Numbered from the stretch's first letter, positions 1 to 7,888 are shown. The stretch: DNA of 64,000 bases from Sphingopyxis sp. LC81 (GCF_000756375.1 NZ_JNFD01000009.1:1-64000), one strand, 5' to 3'. A program made the numbers and translations. The notes: generated by a model from the letters alone, not told the origin.

Positions 1-98
1 GGCGGGGAAGGGGGCGGCGCATGCCGCTCCCTTTTTTCGCGTGCGCTTTTTCGCGCCTGTCCCTTTTCCTCAGGCACGTGCGATGCCACATGGGCGGC

Positions 99-1016
99 AT
101 GAGCGAAGAAAAGCCCTGGCCCGACAGCATCCGTGCCGGCGAGTGCGAGCAGCATGAGCCGCTGGTGCGGCGCGTGCTTGCGCCGAACCCGTCGCCCTAT
201 ACCTTCACCGGAACCCAGACGTGGATCGTAGGCGCGGGGAGCGACGTCGCGGTGATCGATCCGGGGCCGACGGGTTCGGGGCTCAGCATCGGCGACCCGG
301 CGGACATCAACGGCACCGGCCATGTCGACGCGATCCTGCGCGCGACCGAGGGCCAGCGCGTTGCCGCGATCCTCTGTACCCACACGCACCGCGACCATAG
401 CCCCGCCGCGGCGCCCCTGAAGGAAGCGACGGGCGCGCCGATCGTCGGCTGCGCGCCGCTTGCCTTGCGTGACGACGGGCCGCGCGCCGATTCGGCGTTC
501 GACCCCGATTATGCCCCCGACCGCGTGCTGATCGATGGCGAGCGCATTTCGGGCGACGGCTGGACCCTCGAAGCCGTGGCGACCCCGGGCCATACCTCGA
601 ACCATCTCTGCTTCGGACTTGTCGAAAGCGGCGCGCTGTTCACCGGCGATCATGTCATGGCCTGGTCGACCAGCGTCGTCAGCCCGCCCGACGGCGATAT
701 GGCGGCCTATATGGCGAGCCTGTCGAAACTCTATGACCGCGAGGACCGTGTCTATTATCCGGCGCACGGCCCCGCGGTGACCAAGCCGCGGCAGTTGGTG
801 CGCGGCATGCTCGGTCACCGCAAGCAGCGCGAGCGGCAGATCTTGCGCGAACTCGAAAAGGGGACGAACGTCATCCCCGACATGGTCAAGCATATGTACA
901 AGGGGCTCGACCCGCGGCTCAATGGCGCCGCCGGCCGCTCGGTGCTCGCGCATCTGATCGACCTTCAGACGCGCGGGATCGTGCGTGCGCATGACGAAGA
1001 ATGGGAACTTGCCTGA
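99..1016 (+). CDS. MBL-fold metallo-hydrolase
   Basis: This is a metallo-beta-lactamase-fold hydrolase of about 305 residues. The zinc-binding motif THTHRDH is visible at about residues 94-100, and further metal ligands follow in ATPGHTSNH, FTGDHVM and YYPAHGP. The C-terminal part, after about residue 240, is helical and resembles the winged-helix extension of LACTB2-like enzymes. The substrate is not predictable; family members include glyoxalase II and RNA or thioester hydrolases. I chose ATG 99; ATG 90 and a much earlier ATG 21 are also in frame, and none has a strong ribosome-binding site. The next gene starts directly after the stop codon, so the two are probably co-transcribed. Confidence 0.85.
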   Translation: MSEEKPWPDSIRAGECEQHEPLVRRVLAPNPSPYTFTGTQTWIVGAGSDVAVIDPGPTGSGLSIGDPADINGTGHVDAILRATEGQRVAAILCTHTHRDHSPAAAPLKEATGAPIVGCAPLALRDDGPRADSAFDPDYAPDRVLIDGERISGDGWTLEAVATPGHTSNHLCFGLVESGALFTGDHVMAWSTSVVSPPDGDMAAYMASLSKLYDREDRVYYPAHGPAVTKPRQLVRGMLGHRKQRERQILRELEKGTNVIPDMVKHMYKGLDPRLNGAAGRSVLAHLIDLQTRGIVRAHDEEWELA

Positions 1017-1655
1017 ATGACTTCCGCTTCCGCTGCGCGCCTTGCGCCCCGCCTGATCCTGCTCGCCGCCGCGGCGCTGCTGCTCGTCGCCGTCTGGTGG
1101 GCGGTCGCCGCCTGGCAGGACTGGCAAAAGGGCTATGATCCCGAAACCGTCGTCGCCGCGAGCCTGCAGGGCCTGCAGGAACAGAATGTGCTGGTGCCCT
1201 TCACCGCGCGCTATGTCGCGGTGGTGACCTCGACGCAGAGCCGGATGGGGTTCAGCGCCAAGAAGACGCTGATCATGCCGGGCACGGTCCGCTACGAACT
1301 CGACCTCGGCAAATTGAAGCAGTCCGACCTCGACTGGGATGCGACTACCAACGCGCTCACCGTCACGCTGCCGCCGCTGCGGCTCGCGGGACCGGAGATC
1401 GATATCGACGCGATCAGCGAATATCGTGACGGCGAGATCTTGCTGACGCTGACCGACGCCGAACGCACGCTCGACGCCGCGAACCGCAAGCGCGCGCAGG
1501 AAGAGCTGATCGCGCAGGCGAAGGGCGCGACGCCGATGCGCCTTGCGCAGGGCGCGGCGCGGACCGCGGTCGAGCAGAGCTTCGCGATGCCGCTAAAGGC
1601 CGCGGGCATCGACGCCAAGGTGACCGCGCGCTTCGCCGACGCGCCGGCTGGGTAA
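1017..1655 (+). CDS. DUF4230 family membrane-anchored protein
   Basis: The protein has 212 residues, with one N-terminal membrane anchor (about residues 10-32, rich in Leu and Ala) and a soluble domain that resembles DUF4230. That family is found in many bacteria and has no established function. The remainder is predicted to lie outside the membrane and ends in an amphipathic helix-rich segment. The start codon immediately follows the stop of the MBL-fold gene (TGA then ATG), which indicates translational coupling. Family assignment is by sequence style, not by a search. Confidence 0.7.
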   Translation: MTSASAARLAPRLILLAAAALLLVAVWWAVAAWQDWQKGYDPETVVAASLQGLQEQNVLVPFTARYVAVVTSTQSRMGFSAKKTLIMPGTVRYELDLGKLKQSDLDWDATTNALTVTLPPLRLAGPEIDIDAISEYRDGEILLTLTDAERTLDAANRKRAQEELIAQAKGATPMRLAQGAARTAVEQSFAMPLKAAGIDAKVTARFADAPAG

Positions 1656-1721
1656 ATCCCCGCTTTCCGTAGTTTCGAGGCTGCGCTATCCTCGCTCCCG
1701 GTCGGGCAGGGGGGAACAGGC

Positions 1722-2432
1722 ATGGCTAGCACCGCGGAGGGCGCCGCGCGCGCCGAACTTTTCTGGCATCGCATGGCGATCGGCCTTGCGATCTTCATCG
1801 TCTTTGGTTTTCTGCAATTCGCGCTGAGGGGCTTCGTCGATCCGATCGCGGCGCCTTTCTGGGTGCATCTGCACGGAGTGGCGATGCTGGCATGGCTTGC
1901 GCTGCTGATCGTCCAGCCGACACTCGTCTCGCGCGATAATCTCGCGCTCCACCGGCGGCTCGGATGGATCGGCGCAGGGCTCGCGCTGTTCATCACCGCT
2001 CTCGGAATTTTTACCGGCGTCGCATCGCTGGTGCTGAACCGCTTTCCGCCCTTCTTCACGCCGCCTTATTTCCTCGCGCTCACGACTGTCGAATCACTGG
2101 TCTTCGGTCTGATGGTGTGGGCGGCGGTCCGGCGGCGCCATACAACCGCGTGGCACCGGCGGCTGATGATCGGCGCGACGATCGTCATCCTCGAACCCGC
2201 GCTCGGCCGCATCCTGCCGATGCCGCTGATGATCGGCTGGTCGGACATTCCGATCGGGCTGATCCAGCTTGGCGTGGTCGGCATCGTCGCGCTGTACGAC
2301 CGGCGAACGCTCGGCCGCGTCCATCCCGCGACAAAAGCGATCGCGGCGATTGTCATCGCGGTGCGCGTCACCATCTATCTCCTGGCGATGACGCCCCCTG
2401 TCATCGCGCTCGCGGAGCGGCTTGCCGGTTGA
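1722..2432 (+). CDS. Polytopic membrane protein of unknown function
   Basis: The protein has 236 residues with about six or seven hydrophobic segments, spread from residue 18 to the C-terminus. Histidines and arginines sit at the helix ends, in HLHGVAMLAWLALL near residue 47 and LHRRLGW near residue 74. That pattern resembles DUF2306-like and other small heme-free or heme-binding membrane families, but I cannot name the function. The start at ATG 1722 is preceded by a weak purine stretch (ggggggaacagg). It stands alone between the DUF4230 gene and nadA on the same strand. Confidence 0.7.
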   Translation: MASTAEGAARAELFWHRMAIGLAIFIVFGFLQFALRGFVDPIAAPFWVHLHGVAMLAWLALLIVQPTLVSRDNLALHRRLGWIGAGLALFITALGIFTGVASLVLNRFPPFFTPPYFLALTTVESLVFGLMVWAAVRRRHTTAWHRRLMIGATIVILEPALGRILPMPLMIGWSDIPIGLIQLGVVGIVALYDRRTLGRVHPATKAIAAIVIAVRVTIYLLAMTPPVIALAERLAG

Positions 2433-2503
2433 TCGCCGAATTGCCCTGCCGCGGTCCGCGGTGTAGGGGGTGCGCCAAGGCAAAAGCCATATAAGGAAAA
2501 GCG

Positions 2504-3493
2504 ATGACTGCTCCCATTCGCGAGAATCTCTCGGGCCTCGACCTGCGCGCCGAAATCGAGCGCCTGCGCAAGGAACGCAACGCCGTCATCCTCGCGCATT
2601 ATTACCAGAAGCCCGAGATTCAGGACCTCGCCGATTTCGTCGGCGATTCGCTCGAGCTGTCGCGCAAGGCCGCCGACACCGACGCCGATGTCATCGCTTT
2701 CTGCGGCGTAAAGTTCATGGCCGAGACCGCGAAGATTCTCAGCCCCGAAAAGATCGTCATCCTGCCCGACATGGACGCGGGATGCAGCCTCGAGGACAGC
2801 TGCCCGCCCGAACAGTTCAAGCGCTTTCGCGAAAAGCATCCCGACCATATCGCGCTGACCTACATCAACTGCTCGGCGGCGGTGAAGGCACTCAGCGACA
2901 TCATCGTCACCTCGTCGAGCGCCGAGACGATCATCAGCCAGATCCCCGAAAGCCAGCCGATCATCTTTGGTCCCGACCGCCATCTCGGCGGCTATCTCAA
3001 CCGCAAGTTCGGGCGCGAGATGCTGCTGTGGCCGGGCGTGTGCATCGTCCACGAAGCGTTCAGCGAAACCGAGCTGATCAAATTGAAGGCGCAGCACCCG
3101 GGCGCGCCCGTCGCGGCACACCCCGAATGCCCACCGCACATCGTCGACCATGCCGACTATGTCGGCTCGACGAGCGGCATCCTGCAGTTCGCCAAGAGCT
3201 TCCCCGGCGACACGCTGATCGTTGCGACCGAGCCGCACATCATCCACCAGATGGAACTCGCGCTGCCCGAGAAGAATTTCATCGGCGCGCCGGGTGCCGA
3301 CGGCAACTGCAACTGCAACATCTGCCCGTATATGGCGCTCAACACGATGGAGAAGCTCTACATCGCGCTGCGCGATTTGAAGCCGCAGATCGAGATGGAG
3401 GAGGGCCTCCGCCTCGCCGCGCGCAAGAGCCTCGACCGGATGCTCGAAATGGCGTCGGGCACGGTCGGCCAGGGCGATCTCGGCAAGCGCTAG
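2504..3493 (+). CDS. nadA: Quinolinate synthase NadA
   Basis: NadA condenses iminoaspartate with dihydroxyacetone phosphate to quinolinate, the first committed precursor of NAD, in the cytoplasm. The 329-residue length is normal for the long form. The three cysteines expected to hold the 4Fe-4S cluster are at about 123 (INCSAA), 209 (HPECPP) and 274 (CNCNICPY). The typical N-terminal AHYYQ motif is present. An AAGGAAAAG ribosome-binding site lies just before ATG 2504. No nadB or nadC is adjacent, so this is a stand-alone copy. Confidence 0.97.
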   Translation: MTAPIRENLSGLDLRAEIERLRKERNAVILAHYYQKPEIQDLADFVGDSLELSRKAADTDADVIAFCGVKFMAETAKILSPEKIVILPDMDAGCSLEDSCPPEQFKRFREKHPDHIALTYINCSAAVKALSDIIVTSSSAETIISQIPESQPIIFGPDRHLGGYLNRKFGREMLLWPGVCIVHEAFSETELIKLKAQHPGAPVAAHPECPPHIVDHADYVGSTSGILQFAKSFPGDTLIVATEPHIIHQMELALPEKNFIGAPGADGNCNCNICPYMALNTMEKLYIALRDLKPQIEMEEGLRLAARKSLDRMLEMASGTVGQGDLGKR

Positions 3494-3622
3494 CCCCGAT
3501 TTCCTGCCGCGAGGTTTGCTTTCGCGGAAAATGATATAAGTTCCGCCTCCTAAGACGCGAGTCTCGCCCCCCGTGCGAGCGTCCGACGACGAACCCTTGC
3601 GTCTAAGCAGGAGGAAAATCGC

Positions 3623-4696
3623 ATGGCAGAAGATTGGCTGGCGGATGTCAGGAAATATGTCGCGGACGCCGACGAAAATGTGGTGTCGGCGATCGTCAAA
3701 TATCTCGGCATCGCCCTCAGAAACCGCGATTCCTCGCTTGTTTCCTTTTCCGACACAAAAGAAACCGACCGCGTCCGCGAAAATTTCCTCAAGAAAAAAC
3801 TGGGGCTGACCGACGATGACGCGACGCTCGATGCAGCGATCGCCGGCGTTGGCGAACGGATGAAGGAGGACCGGACCAAGAACCGCGTCACCGTCTATTA
3901 TCTCCTCGCGCAGCATTTCGGCCTGCTCACGCTCTTTGGCGGCGCGGCTGGTGCCGCGGGCGCTGCCGCAGGGCTCGCCGCCGCCGGTGGGCTGGACGGC
4001 GATTCCGGCAAGGACGACGATAGCTCGGCCGTTCCGCTGGCAGCGGCGGGCCCGGCTGGCGCATCGGCCATTCCCGCCGCTGCGGCCCCGCCGCCGGCGG
4101 ATCCGGCGCCGACCGCGGCAAGCCCGCAGACCGCCTATTCGAGCGATGACGGCGAAAAGAGCGGCGGCATGGGCTGGCTGCCCTGGCTTCTGCTTTTGCT
4201 CGCTCTCGCGGCGCTGCTGTTCTTCGGCCTCCGCTATTGTTCGAAACAGGACGCCGCGGTTGCCCCGGCCACCGACGAGACCGCGATCAGCGAGACGGTC
4301 GCACCCGCCGATACGGCAACCGCGCCCGTCGCCGCCGTCCCCGAGGGCGCCGGCGTCGTCGCGGCGGACCGCGAGGGCAAGCCGATGCTGACGGTTTATT
4401 TCGACACCGGCAAATCGGAGGTGTCGAACGATCTCACGACAGCGGCGTCGGCGGTGAAAGCCTATCTCGACAGCAACCCGGCCGCGACGCTCGCGGTATC
4501 GGGCTATAACGACCCGACGGGCAATGCGGCCGCCAACGCCGAATTGTCGAAGAACCGCGCGCAGAGCGTCAAGGCGGCGCTCGAGAAGCTCGGCTTCCCG
4601 GCCGACAAGGTCGTGCTTGAAAAGCCAGCCGAGACGACGACGACGGGCACCGACAATTCGGCGGCGCGCCGCGTCGAGATCACCGTCAAAGGCTGA
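3623..4696 (+). CDS. DUF2853-transmembrane-OmpA fusion protein
   Basis: The protein has 357 residues in three parts. Residues 1-105 resemble DUF2853, a small helical domain of unknown function that usually forms a stand-alone protein. An Ala/Pro-rich linker of about 70 residues follows, then one transmembrane helix (about 188-205). Residues 245-357 form an OmpA-like peptidoglycan-binding domain, with LTVYFDTGK, a GYNDPTG turn and NAELSKNRAQSV, which holds the conserved Arg. The topology implied is a cytoplasmic N-terminus and a periplasmic OmpA domain tethered to peptidoglycan. A very strong ribosome-binding site, AGGAGG, precedes ATG 3623, and a terminator follows the gene, so it is probably monocistronic. 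Confidence 0.88.
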   Translation: MAEDWLADVRKYVADADENVVSAIVKYLGIALRNRDSSLVSFSDTKETDRVRENFLKKKLGLTDDDATLDAAIAGVGERMKEDRTKNRVTVYYLLAQHFGLLTLFGGAAGAAGAAAGLAAAGGLDGDSGKDDDSSAVPLAAAGPAGASAIPAAAAPPPADPAPTAASPQTAYSSDDGEKSGGMGWLPWLLLLLALAALLFFGLRYCSKQDAAVAPATDETAISETVAPADTATAPVAAVPEGAGVVAADREGKPMLTVYFDTGKSEVSNDLTTAASAVKAYLDSNPAATLAVSGYNDPTGNAAANAELSKNRAQSVKAALEKLGFPADKVVLEKPAETTTTGTDNSAARRVEITVKG

Positions 4697-4718
4697 TCTT
4701 CGGCCCGGCAGGAAAAAG

Positions 4719-4748
4719 AGAGCGGGGCCTCCGGGTCCCGCTTTTTTT
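4719..4748 (+). terminator. Rho-independent terminator of the OmpA-fusion gene
   Basis: GCGGGG pairs with a downstream CCCGC around a short CCTCCGGG loop, and seven T residues follow directly. It begins about 22 bp after the stop codon of the DUF2853-OmpA gene. Confidence 0.85.
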
Positions 4749-4752
4749 ATGT

Positions 4753-4900
4753 CGAGTCGCGACTCGCGGGCAAGAAAATCGACGTCGACCGGATGGTGGT
4801 GCCCGCGAGTCGGTTCGGATTCTGAATCCGAAAATGCTGCATCGCTGTTACAAAAATGCTGCAGCGAATCCGCTTGTTGCTAATGCCGGACTTATCCACA
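4753..4900. promoter_or_regulatory. Palindrome and GANTC cluster with a DnaA box
   Basis: Several perfect inverted repeats follow one another: CGAGTCGCGACTCG at 4753-4766; a 13-bp pair (CGACTCGCGGGCA at 4760-4772 and its complement at 4800-4812) around a 27-bp spacer; and TTCGGATTC/GAATCCGAA at 4814-4832. Six GANTC sites, the target of the CcrM methylase in alphaproteobacteria, start at 4754, 4761, 4807, 4818, 4824 and 4866. The direct repeat AAAATGCTGC occurs at 4831 and 4853. TTATCCACA at 4892-4900 matches the DnaA-box consensus. The role is unknown; a replication-related or methylation-controlled site is a guess. Confidence 0.45.
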
Positions 4901-5110
4901 AGCGCAGGCGGGTCCTGGGGGCTTTTCGCGCATTTTTGGTTGGCGGGCCCGAAGCTTCATGTCAGCTTCAAATCATCGGACGACAGAGACGCAGACCACC
5001 GGGACATCAAGGGTAGTTGCAAGACTAGCCAGAAGAGAACGGACGGATTGACGAGGAAATCGACCGGTAGCCTGATCACGGAACGTAGCGATTCCCACGA
5101 GTTGATACGG

Positions 5111-5416
5111 ACCCGATCGGGTACAGGAAATGCAGTCCATCGCTTGGACAGCGACCGCTTCGGCGGATGCAAGAAGAGATGATGAAGGGCTTTCCAGGTG
5201 CGGCCGGCCCCCGAAAGGGGGCCGACCAAACCGTCGCCGGATTGTTCCGGCGTGCGCCGCAACGCATCGTTTTGCGGGCTGCTGATCGCAAGAGAAGCGG
5301 ACCGGGATGAAGTGAGGCGGAGTGCGTGGGGCAAAGCCGGATAGTGGGGGTTGGCAGCGATGTCGGCCCCCATTTCGTATGCGCGGCCGCCGGAATGCCC
5401 CGCATCATGGCCGCGC
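5111..5416 (+). ncRNA. Candidate structured RNA (tetraloop hairpins)
   Basis: Read on the plus strand there are in order: the palindrome ACCCGATCGGGT (5111-5122); a C(UUCG)G tetraloop hairpin, CCGC-TTCG-GCGG (5155-5166); an 8-bp stem closed by GAAA (5205-5224); CGCCGG-ATTGTT-CCGGCG (5235-5252); a GGGGG/CCCCC pair (about 5346-5371); and GCGCGGCC/GGCCGCGC (5381-5388 and 5409-5416). Both UUCG and GAAA are the stable loop forms only on this strand. It matches no RNase P, tmRNA, SRP or 6S pattern that I know. Ends and promoter are not defined; transcription is untested. Confidence 0.35.
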
Positions 5417-5527
5417 CTTTGCCGCAGGCCGCATCCCCATCCCATTTATTTTCACCCCTGTGATTTTCGTCACATCAGCGTCAAACGCGGCTGCTTAGTG
5501 GCGTCTTGCGACCCGGAGACGTTCCCG

Positions 5528-5641
5528 ATCAGGAACTGATCCCACTTTCCCGGCCGAGCCCCCGCGGGCCGGCCGGGAACCTTTCGCTCCCGACCCGCAT
5601 TCTTTGATCATCGTTGAAACGATGTCCGGGCGCGACCGGAC
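5528..5641 (+). promoter_or_regulatory. Inverted-repeat leader before the first GlsB-like gene
   Basis: Four consecutive inverted repeats fill the last 170 bp before the gene: GATCAG-GAA-CTGATC (5528-5542), TTCCCGGCC with GGCCGGGAA (5547-5555 and 5571-5579), CATCGTT-GA-AACGATG (5609-5624) and GTCCGG-GCGCGA-CCGGAC (5624-5641). They could be protein-binding sites or leader-RNA hairpins. I could not find an EcfG-type promoter (GGAAC-N16/17-CGTT) with correct spacing. Confidence 0.4.
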
Positions 5642-5698
5642 GTTCGCATGGTCGCCGGGCATCGGCGCTCGCCCGGCCGGTTCAGGGAAGGGAAAATC

Positions 5699-5962
5699 AT
5701 GGGTCTGATCATCACGTTGATCGTCGGCGGCATTATCGGCTGGCTGGCGAGTATCGTCATGCGCACCGATGCGCAGCAGGGCATCATCCTGAATGTCGTT
5801 GTTGGCATCGTCGGCGCGTTTCTCGGCAACTTCCTCGGCAGCTTTTTCGGCATGGGGGCGAGCCTCGACACCTTCAGCCCGATCGGGCTGCTGTGGGCGT
5901 TTATCGGCGCGGTGGTGCTGCTTGGCATCGTCAACCTGGTACGGCGCGGCAGCGTCCGCTGA
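5699..5962 (+). CDS. GlsB/YeaQ/YmgE family stress membrane protein
   Basis: This small protein of 87 residues belongs to the family once called transglycosylase-associated proteins, found in general stress regulons. It is almost entirely three transmembrane helices, with the typical GGIIGWLAS motif near residue 8 and the ending LVRRG. ATG 5699 follows an AGGGAAGGG ribosome-binding site; the upstream in-frame ATG at 5648 would add a non-conserved stretch. A close paralogue follows 120 bp downstream, so this is a tandem duplication. The molecular function is not established. Confidence 0.9.
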   Translation: MGLIITLIVGGIIGWLASIVMRTDAQQGIILNVVVGIVGAFLGNFLGSFFGMGASLDTFSPIGLLWAFIGAVVLLGIVNLVRRGSVR

Positions 5963-5969
5963 ACGGCGT

Positions 5970-5982
5970 GGGGGGGGGGGGG
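5970..5982. repeat. 13-base G homopolymer
   Basis: Thirteen consecutive G residues lie 8 bp after the stop codon of the first GlsB-like gene. Long G tracts are prone to slipped-strand mispairing and to sequencing length errors. The tract is intergenic, so it would not shift a reading frame, but it lies between two related stress genes. Confidence 0.9.
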
Positions 5983-6082
5983 ATCGCGCCGCCGCCATTC
6001 TGCTAGGCGATATCAAATATTTGGGTTACCAATGCGAGGCCTGCAGGGTCAGGCGCCAACATCGATCGTAGGGGGTCATCTT

Positions 6083-6352
6083 ATGACTTGGATTATCGCT
6101 ATCATCATGGGCGGCATCATCGGCTGGCTCGCCAGTATCGTGATGCGCACCGACGCTCAGCAAGGCATCTTCCTCAACATCATCGTCGGTTGTGTCGGGT
6201 CGATCCTCGGCCGCTTGCTGTTCGGCAGCTTCCTGGGCGGCGGACATCTGCGCGGCGACGCCTTTGATCCGATGACCTTGCTCACCGCCTTCATCGGCGC
6301 GGTGATCCTGCTCGGGATCGTCAACCTCGTGCGGCGCGGCCGGGTCCGCTGA
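6083..6352 (+). CDS. GlsB/YeaQ/YmgE family protein, second tandem copy
   Basis: The protein has 89 residues and three membrane helices, and is clearly paralogous to the gene at 5699-5962. Both share GGIIGWLASIVMRTDAQQGI and an almost identical C-terminal FIGAV-LLGIVNLVRRG. ATG 6083 follows AGGGGGTC; an upstream in-frame ATG at 6032 is less likely because the paralogue has no such extension. A terminator follows. The copies diverge most in the loop between helices 2 and 3. Confidence 0.9.
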   Translation: MTWIIAIIMGGIIGWLASIVMRTDAQQGIFLNIIVGCVGSILGRLLFGSFLGGGHLRGDAFDPMTLLTAFIGAVILLGIVNLVRRGRVR

Positions 6353-6395
6353 CCGCCTGCCGATAACGGCCGGCCGTTCGGACCGGTCCGGAAGA

Positions 6396-6430
6396 AAAGG
6401 GTGGCCGCCGCAGGGCGCGCCGCCCTTTTT
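6396..6430 (+). terminator. Terminator after the GlsB-like pair
   Basis: AAGGGTGG (6397-6404) pairs with CCGCCCTT (6420-6427), with one G-U pair, and a T run reaches 6430. Two perfect palindromes, AACGGCCGGCCGTT (6365-6378) and CGGACCGGTCCG (6379-6390), directly precede it. Confidence 0.8.
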
Positions 6431-6515
6431 CATGGCGGTAACCACTGGAAATTGCACGAAGACAAGTCTATGAGCCGCGATCCGGGGCGCAGGGGGGATG
6501 GCGAAGTTTCGCCTC

Positions 6516-6544
6516 TTGCCAGTGGTGATTTAATTAGGTAATAC
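6516..6544 (+). promoter_or_regulatory. Sigma70-type promoter of the RND efflux operon
   Basis: TTGCCA (6516-6521) and TAATAC (6539-6544) are separated by exactly 17 bp and match the -35 and -10 consensus well. The region is AT-rich for this genome. Transcription would start near 6551, about 90 bp before the adaptor gene. No operator palindrome is obvious beside it. Confidence 0.65.
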
Positions 6545-6643
6545 ACCTCGCAGTGGATTGATCCTGTCGTGCGGGGTCGAGGGGACAGGCGCGCTTGCGC
6601 CTGCCGCAGCATGATGCCGCGCAAGGCAGGGAGGGTTTTCGGC

Positions 6644-7840
6644 GTGAACTACGAGCGGAAAGTGGATGTGATGGACAGCCTGGCGGGCACACAAAGCTTT
6701 TATGAAGACGCGAGCGACAGCCGGCGCAAGCGGACGTTCCTGATCGCCGCACTGGTGCTGATCGCGCTCGCGCTGGCGGCCACCTATTACGCCTTCACGC
6801 AGAGCAAGGGCGCGGCCGCCGAGGGCGAAGGACAGGGCGGCGCGGCTGCCCCGAACGTCACCGTGGTCATCCCTGGCCGCGTTTCGGTCGAGGCGGCGAT
6901 TTCCGCCAACGGCACGATCGCGGCGCGCCGCGAAATGCCCGTCGGTGTCGCGGGAGAAGGCGGACAGGTCCTTCGCGTCCTTGTCGAACCCGGCCAGTGG
7001 GTCGGCGCGGGCCAGACGCTCGCGGTCATAGACCGCTCGGTCCAGGCGCAGCAGGCCGCGAGCCTCGCCGCGTCGATCCGCGTCGCGCGGGCCGATGCCG
7101 ATCTGGCGCAGGCCGAACTCGAACGCGCGCAGGCGCTCGTCGGGCGCGGGTTCATCTCCAAGGCCGACATGGATCGCAAGCGCGCGACGCGCGACGCCGC
7201 CAACGCGCGCGTTCGCGTCGCGCAGGCGCAATATGCGGAGGCGACCGCGCGCAACGATCGCCTCAATATCGTCGCGCCCGCCGCGGGCCTCGTGCTGACG
7301 CGTCAGGTCGAACCGGGCCAGATCGTCGGCGCCGGCAGCGGGATTCTGTTCCGCATGGCTCGCGGCGGCGAGATGGAAATGCTGGCCCAGATGGCCGAGG
7401 CCGATCTGGCCCGCGTCAATGTCGGCACGCGTGCGACGATCACCCCGGTGGGCAGCAATGTCAGCATCGCAGGGCAGGTCTGGCAGAAGTCGCCGGTCAT
7501 CAACATGGATACGCGTCAGGGCACGGTCCGCATCGCGGTTCCGTACAGCGAGGCGCTGCGTCCGGGCGGCTTTGCCGACGCGCGCCTGATCGCCGGCACG
7601 GCGGAAGCGCCGCTGCTGCCCGAAAGCGCGGTGCAAAGCGGTGTCGAAGGCAATTTCGTGCTGGTCGTCGATGCCAATAACACGATCCAGCGCCGCCCGG
7701 TGAAGGTCGGGACCGTCACCGACGGTGGCGTGTCGATCGCGTCGGGCCTGACCGGCACCGAAAAGGTCGTCGCGCTTGCGGGCGCTTTCCTCAACCCCGG
7801 CGACAAGGTGAAGCCGGTGGTACAGAAATCGTCGCAATAA
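6644..7840 (+). CDS. RND efflux periplasmic adaptor subunit
   Basis: This membrane-fusion protein of 398 residues links an RND pump to an outer-membrane channel. A short cytoplasmic N-terminus and one membrane anchor (about residues 30-50) precede a lipoyl half-domain, an alpha-helical hairpin (about 130-200), the second lipoyl half and beta-barrel domains. I chose GTG 6644 because AGGGAGGG lies 8 bp upstream and the resulting VNYERK start resembles the usual sphingomonad adaptor N-terminus; ATG 6671 is the alternative. The pump gene follows 48 bp later. No outer-membrane factor gene is present in the window. Confidence 0.92.
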   Translation: MNYERKVDVMDSLAGTQSFYEDASDSRRKRTFLIAALVLIALALAATYYAFTQSKGAAAEGEGQGGAAAPNVTVVIPGRVSVEAAISANGTIAARREMPVGVAGEGGQVLRVLVEPGQWVGAGQTLAVIDRSVQAQQAASLAASIRVARADADLAQAELERAQALVGRGFISKADMDRKRATRDAANARVRVAQAQYAEATARNDRLNIVAPAAGLVLTRQVEPGQIVGAGSGILFRMARGGEMEMLAQMAEADLARVNVGTRATITPVGSNVSIAGQVWQKSPVINMDTRQGTVRIAVPYSEALRPGGFADARLIAGTAEAPLLPESAVQSGVEGNFVLVVDANNTIQRRPVKVGTVTDGGVSIASGLTGTEKVVALAGAFLNPGDKVKPVVQKSSQ

Positions 7841-7888
7841 CCGGCTGAGCGGCGCGCGTAGAGATTCAGTGCACAAGGGCGTTTGATC

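Larger units (their letters stand above)
4901..5698. other. Gene-free stretch upstream of the first GlsB-like gene
   Basis: No convincing protein-coding gene is present. The open frames on both strands (for example 108 codons at 4856-5182 plus and 162 codons at 4957-5445 minus) have no recognisable domain, no good ribosome-binding site and unusual codon choice. The stretch instead holds many short inverted repeats, described separately, and appears less GC-rich than its neighbours over about 4970-5150. Confidence 0.6.

Noticed and set aside
2375..3916. 513-codon minus-strand open frame opposite nadA and the OmpA-fusion gene
   Set aside because: It covers two well-supported plus-strand genes and shows no domain.
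4753..4900. Standard chromosome origin
   Set aside because: Only one DnaA box is seen, there is no AT-rich unwinding element, and no typical origin neighbours (dnaA, hemE, parAB, gidA) are present.
4957..5445. 162-codon minus-strand open frame in the gene-free stretch
   Set aside because: No ribosome-binding site, no domain, and unusual composition; the hairpins at the same place explain the region better.
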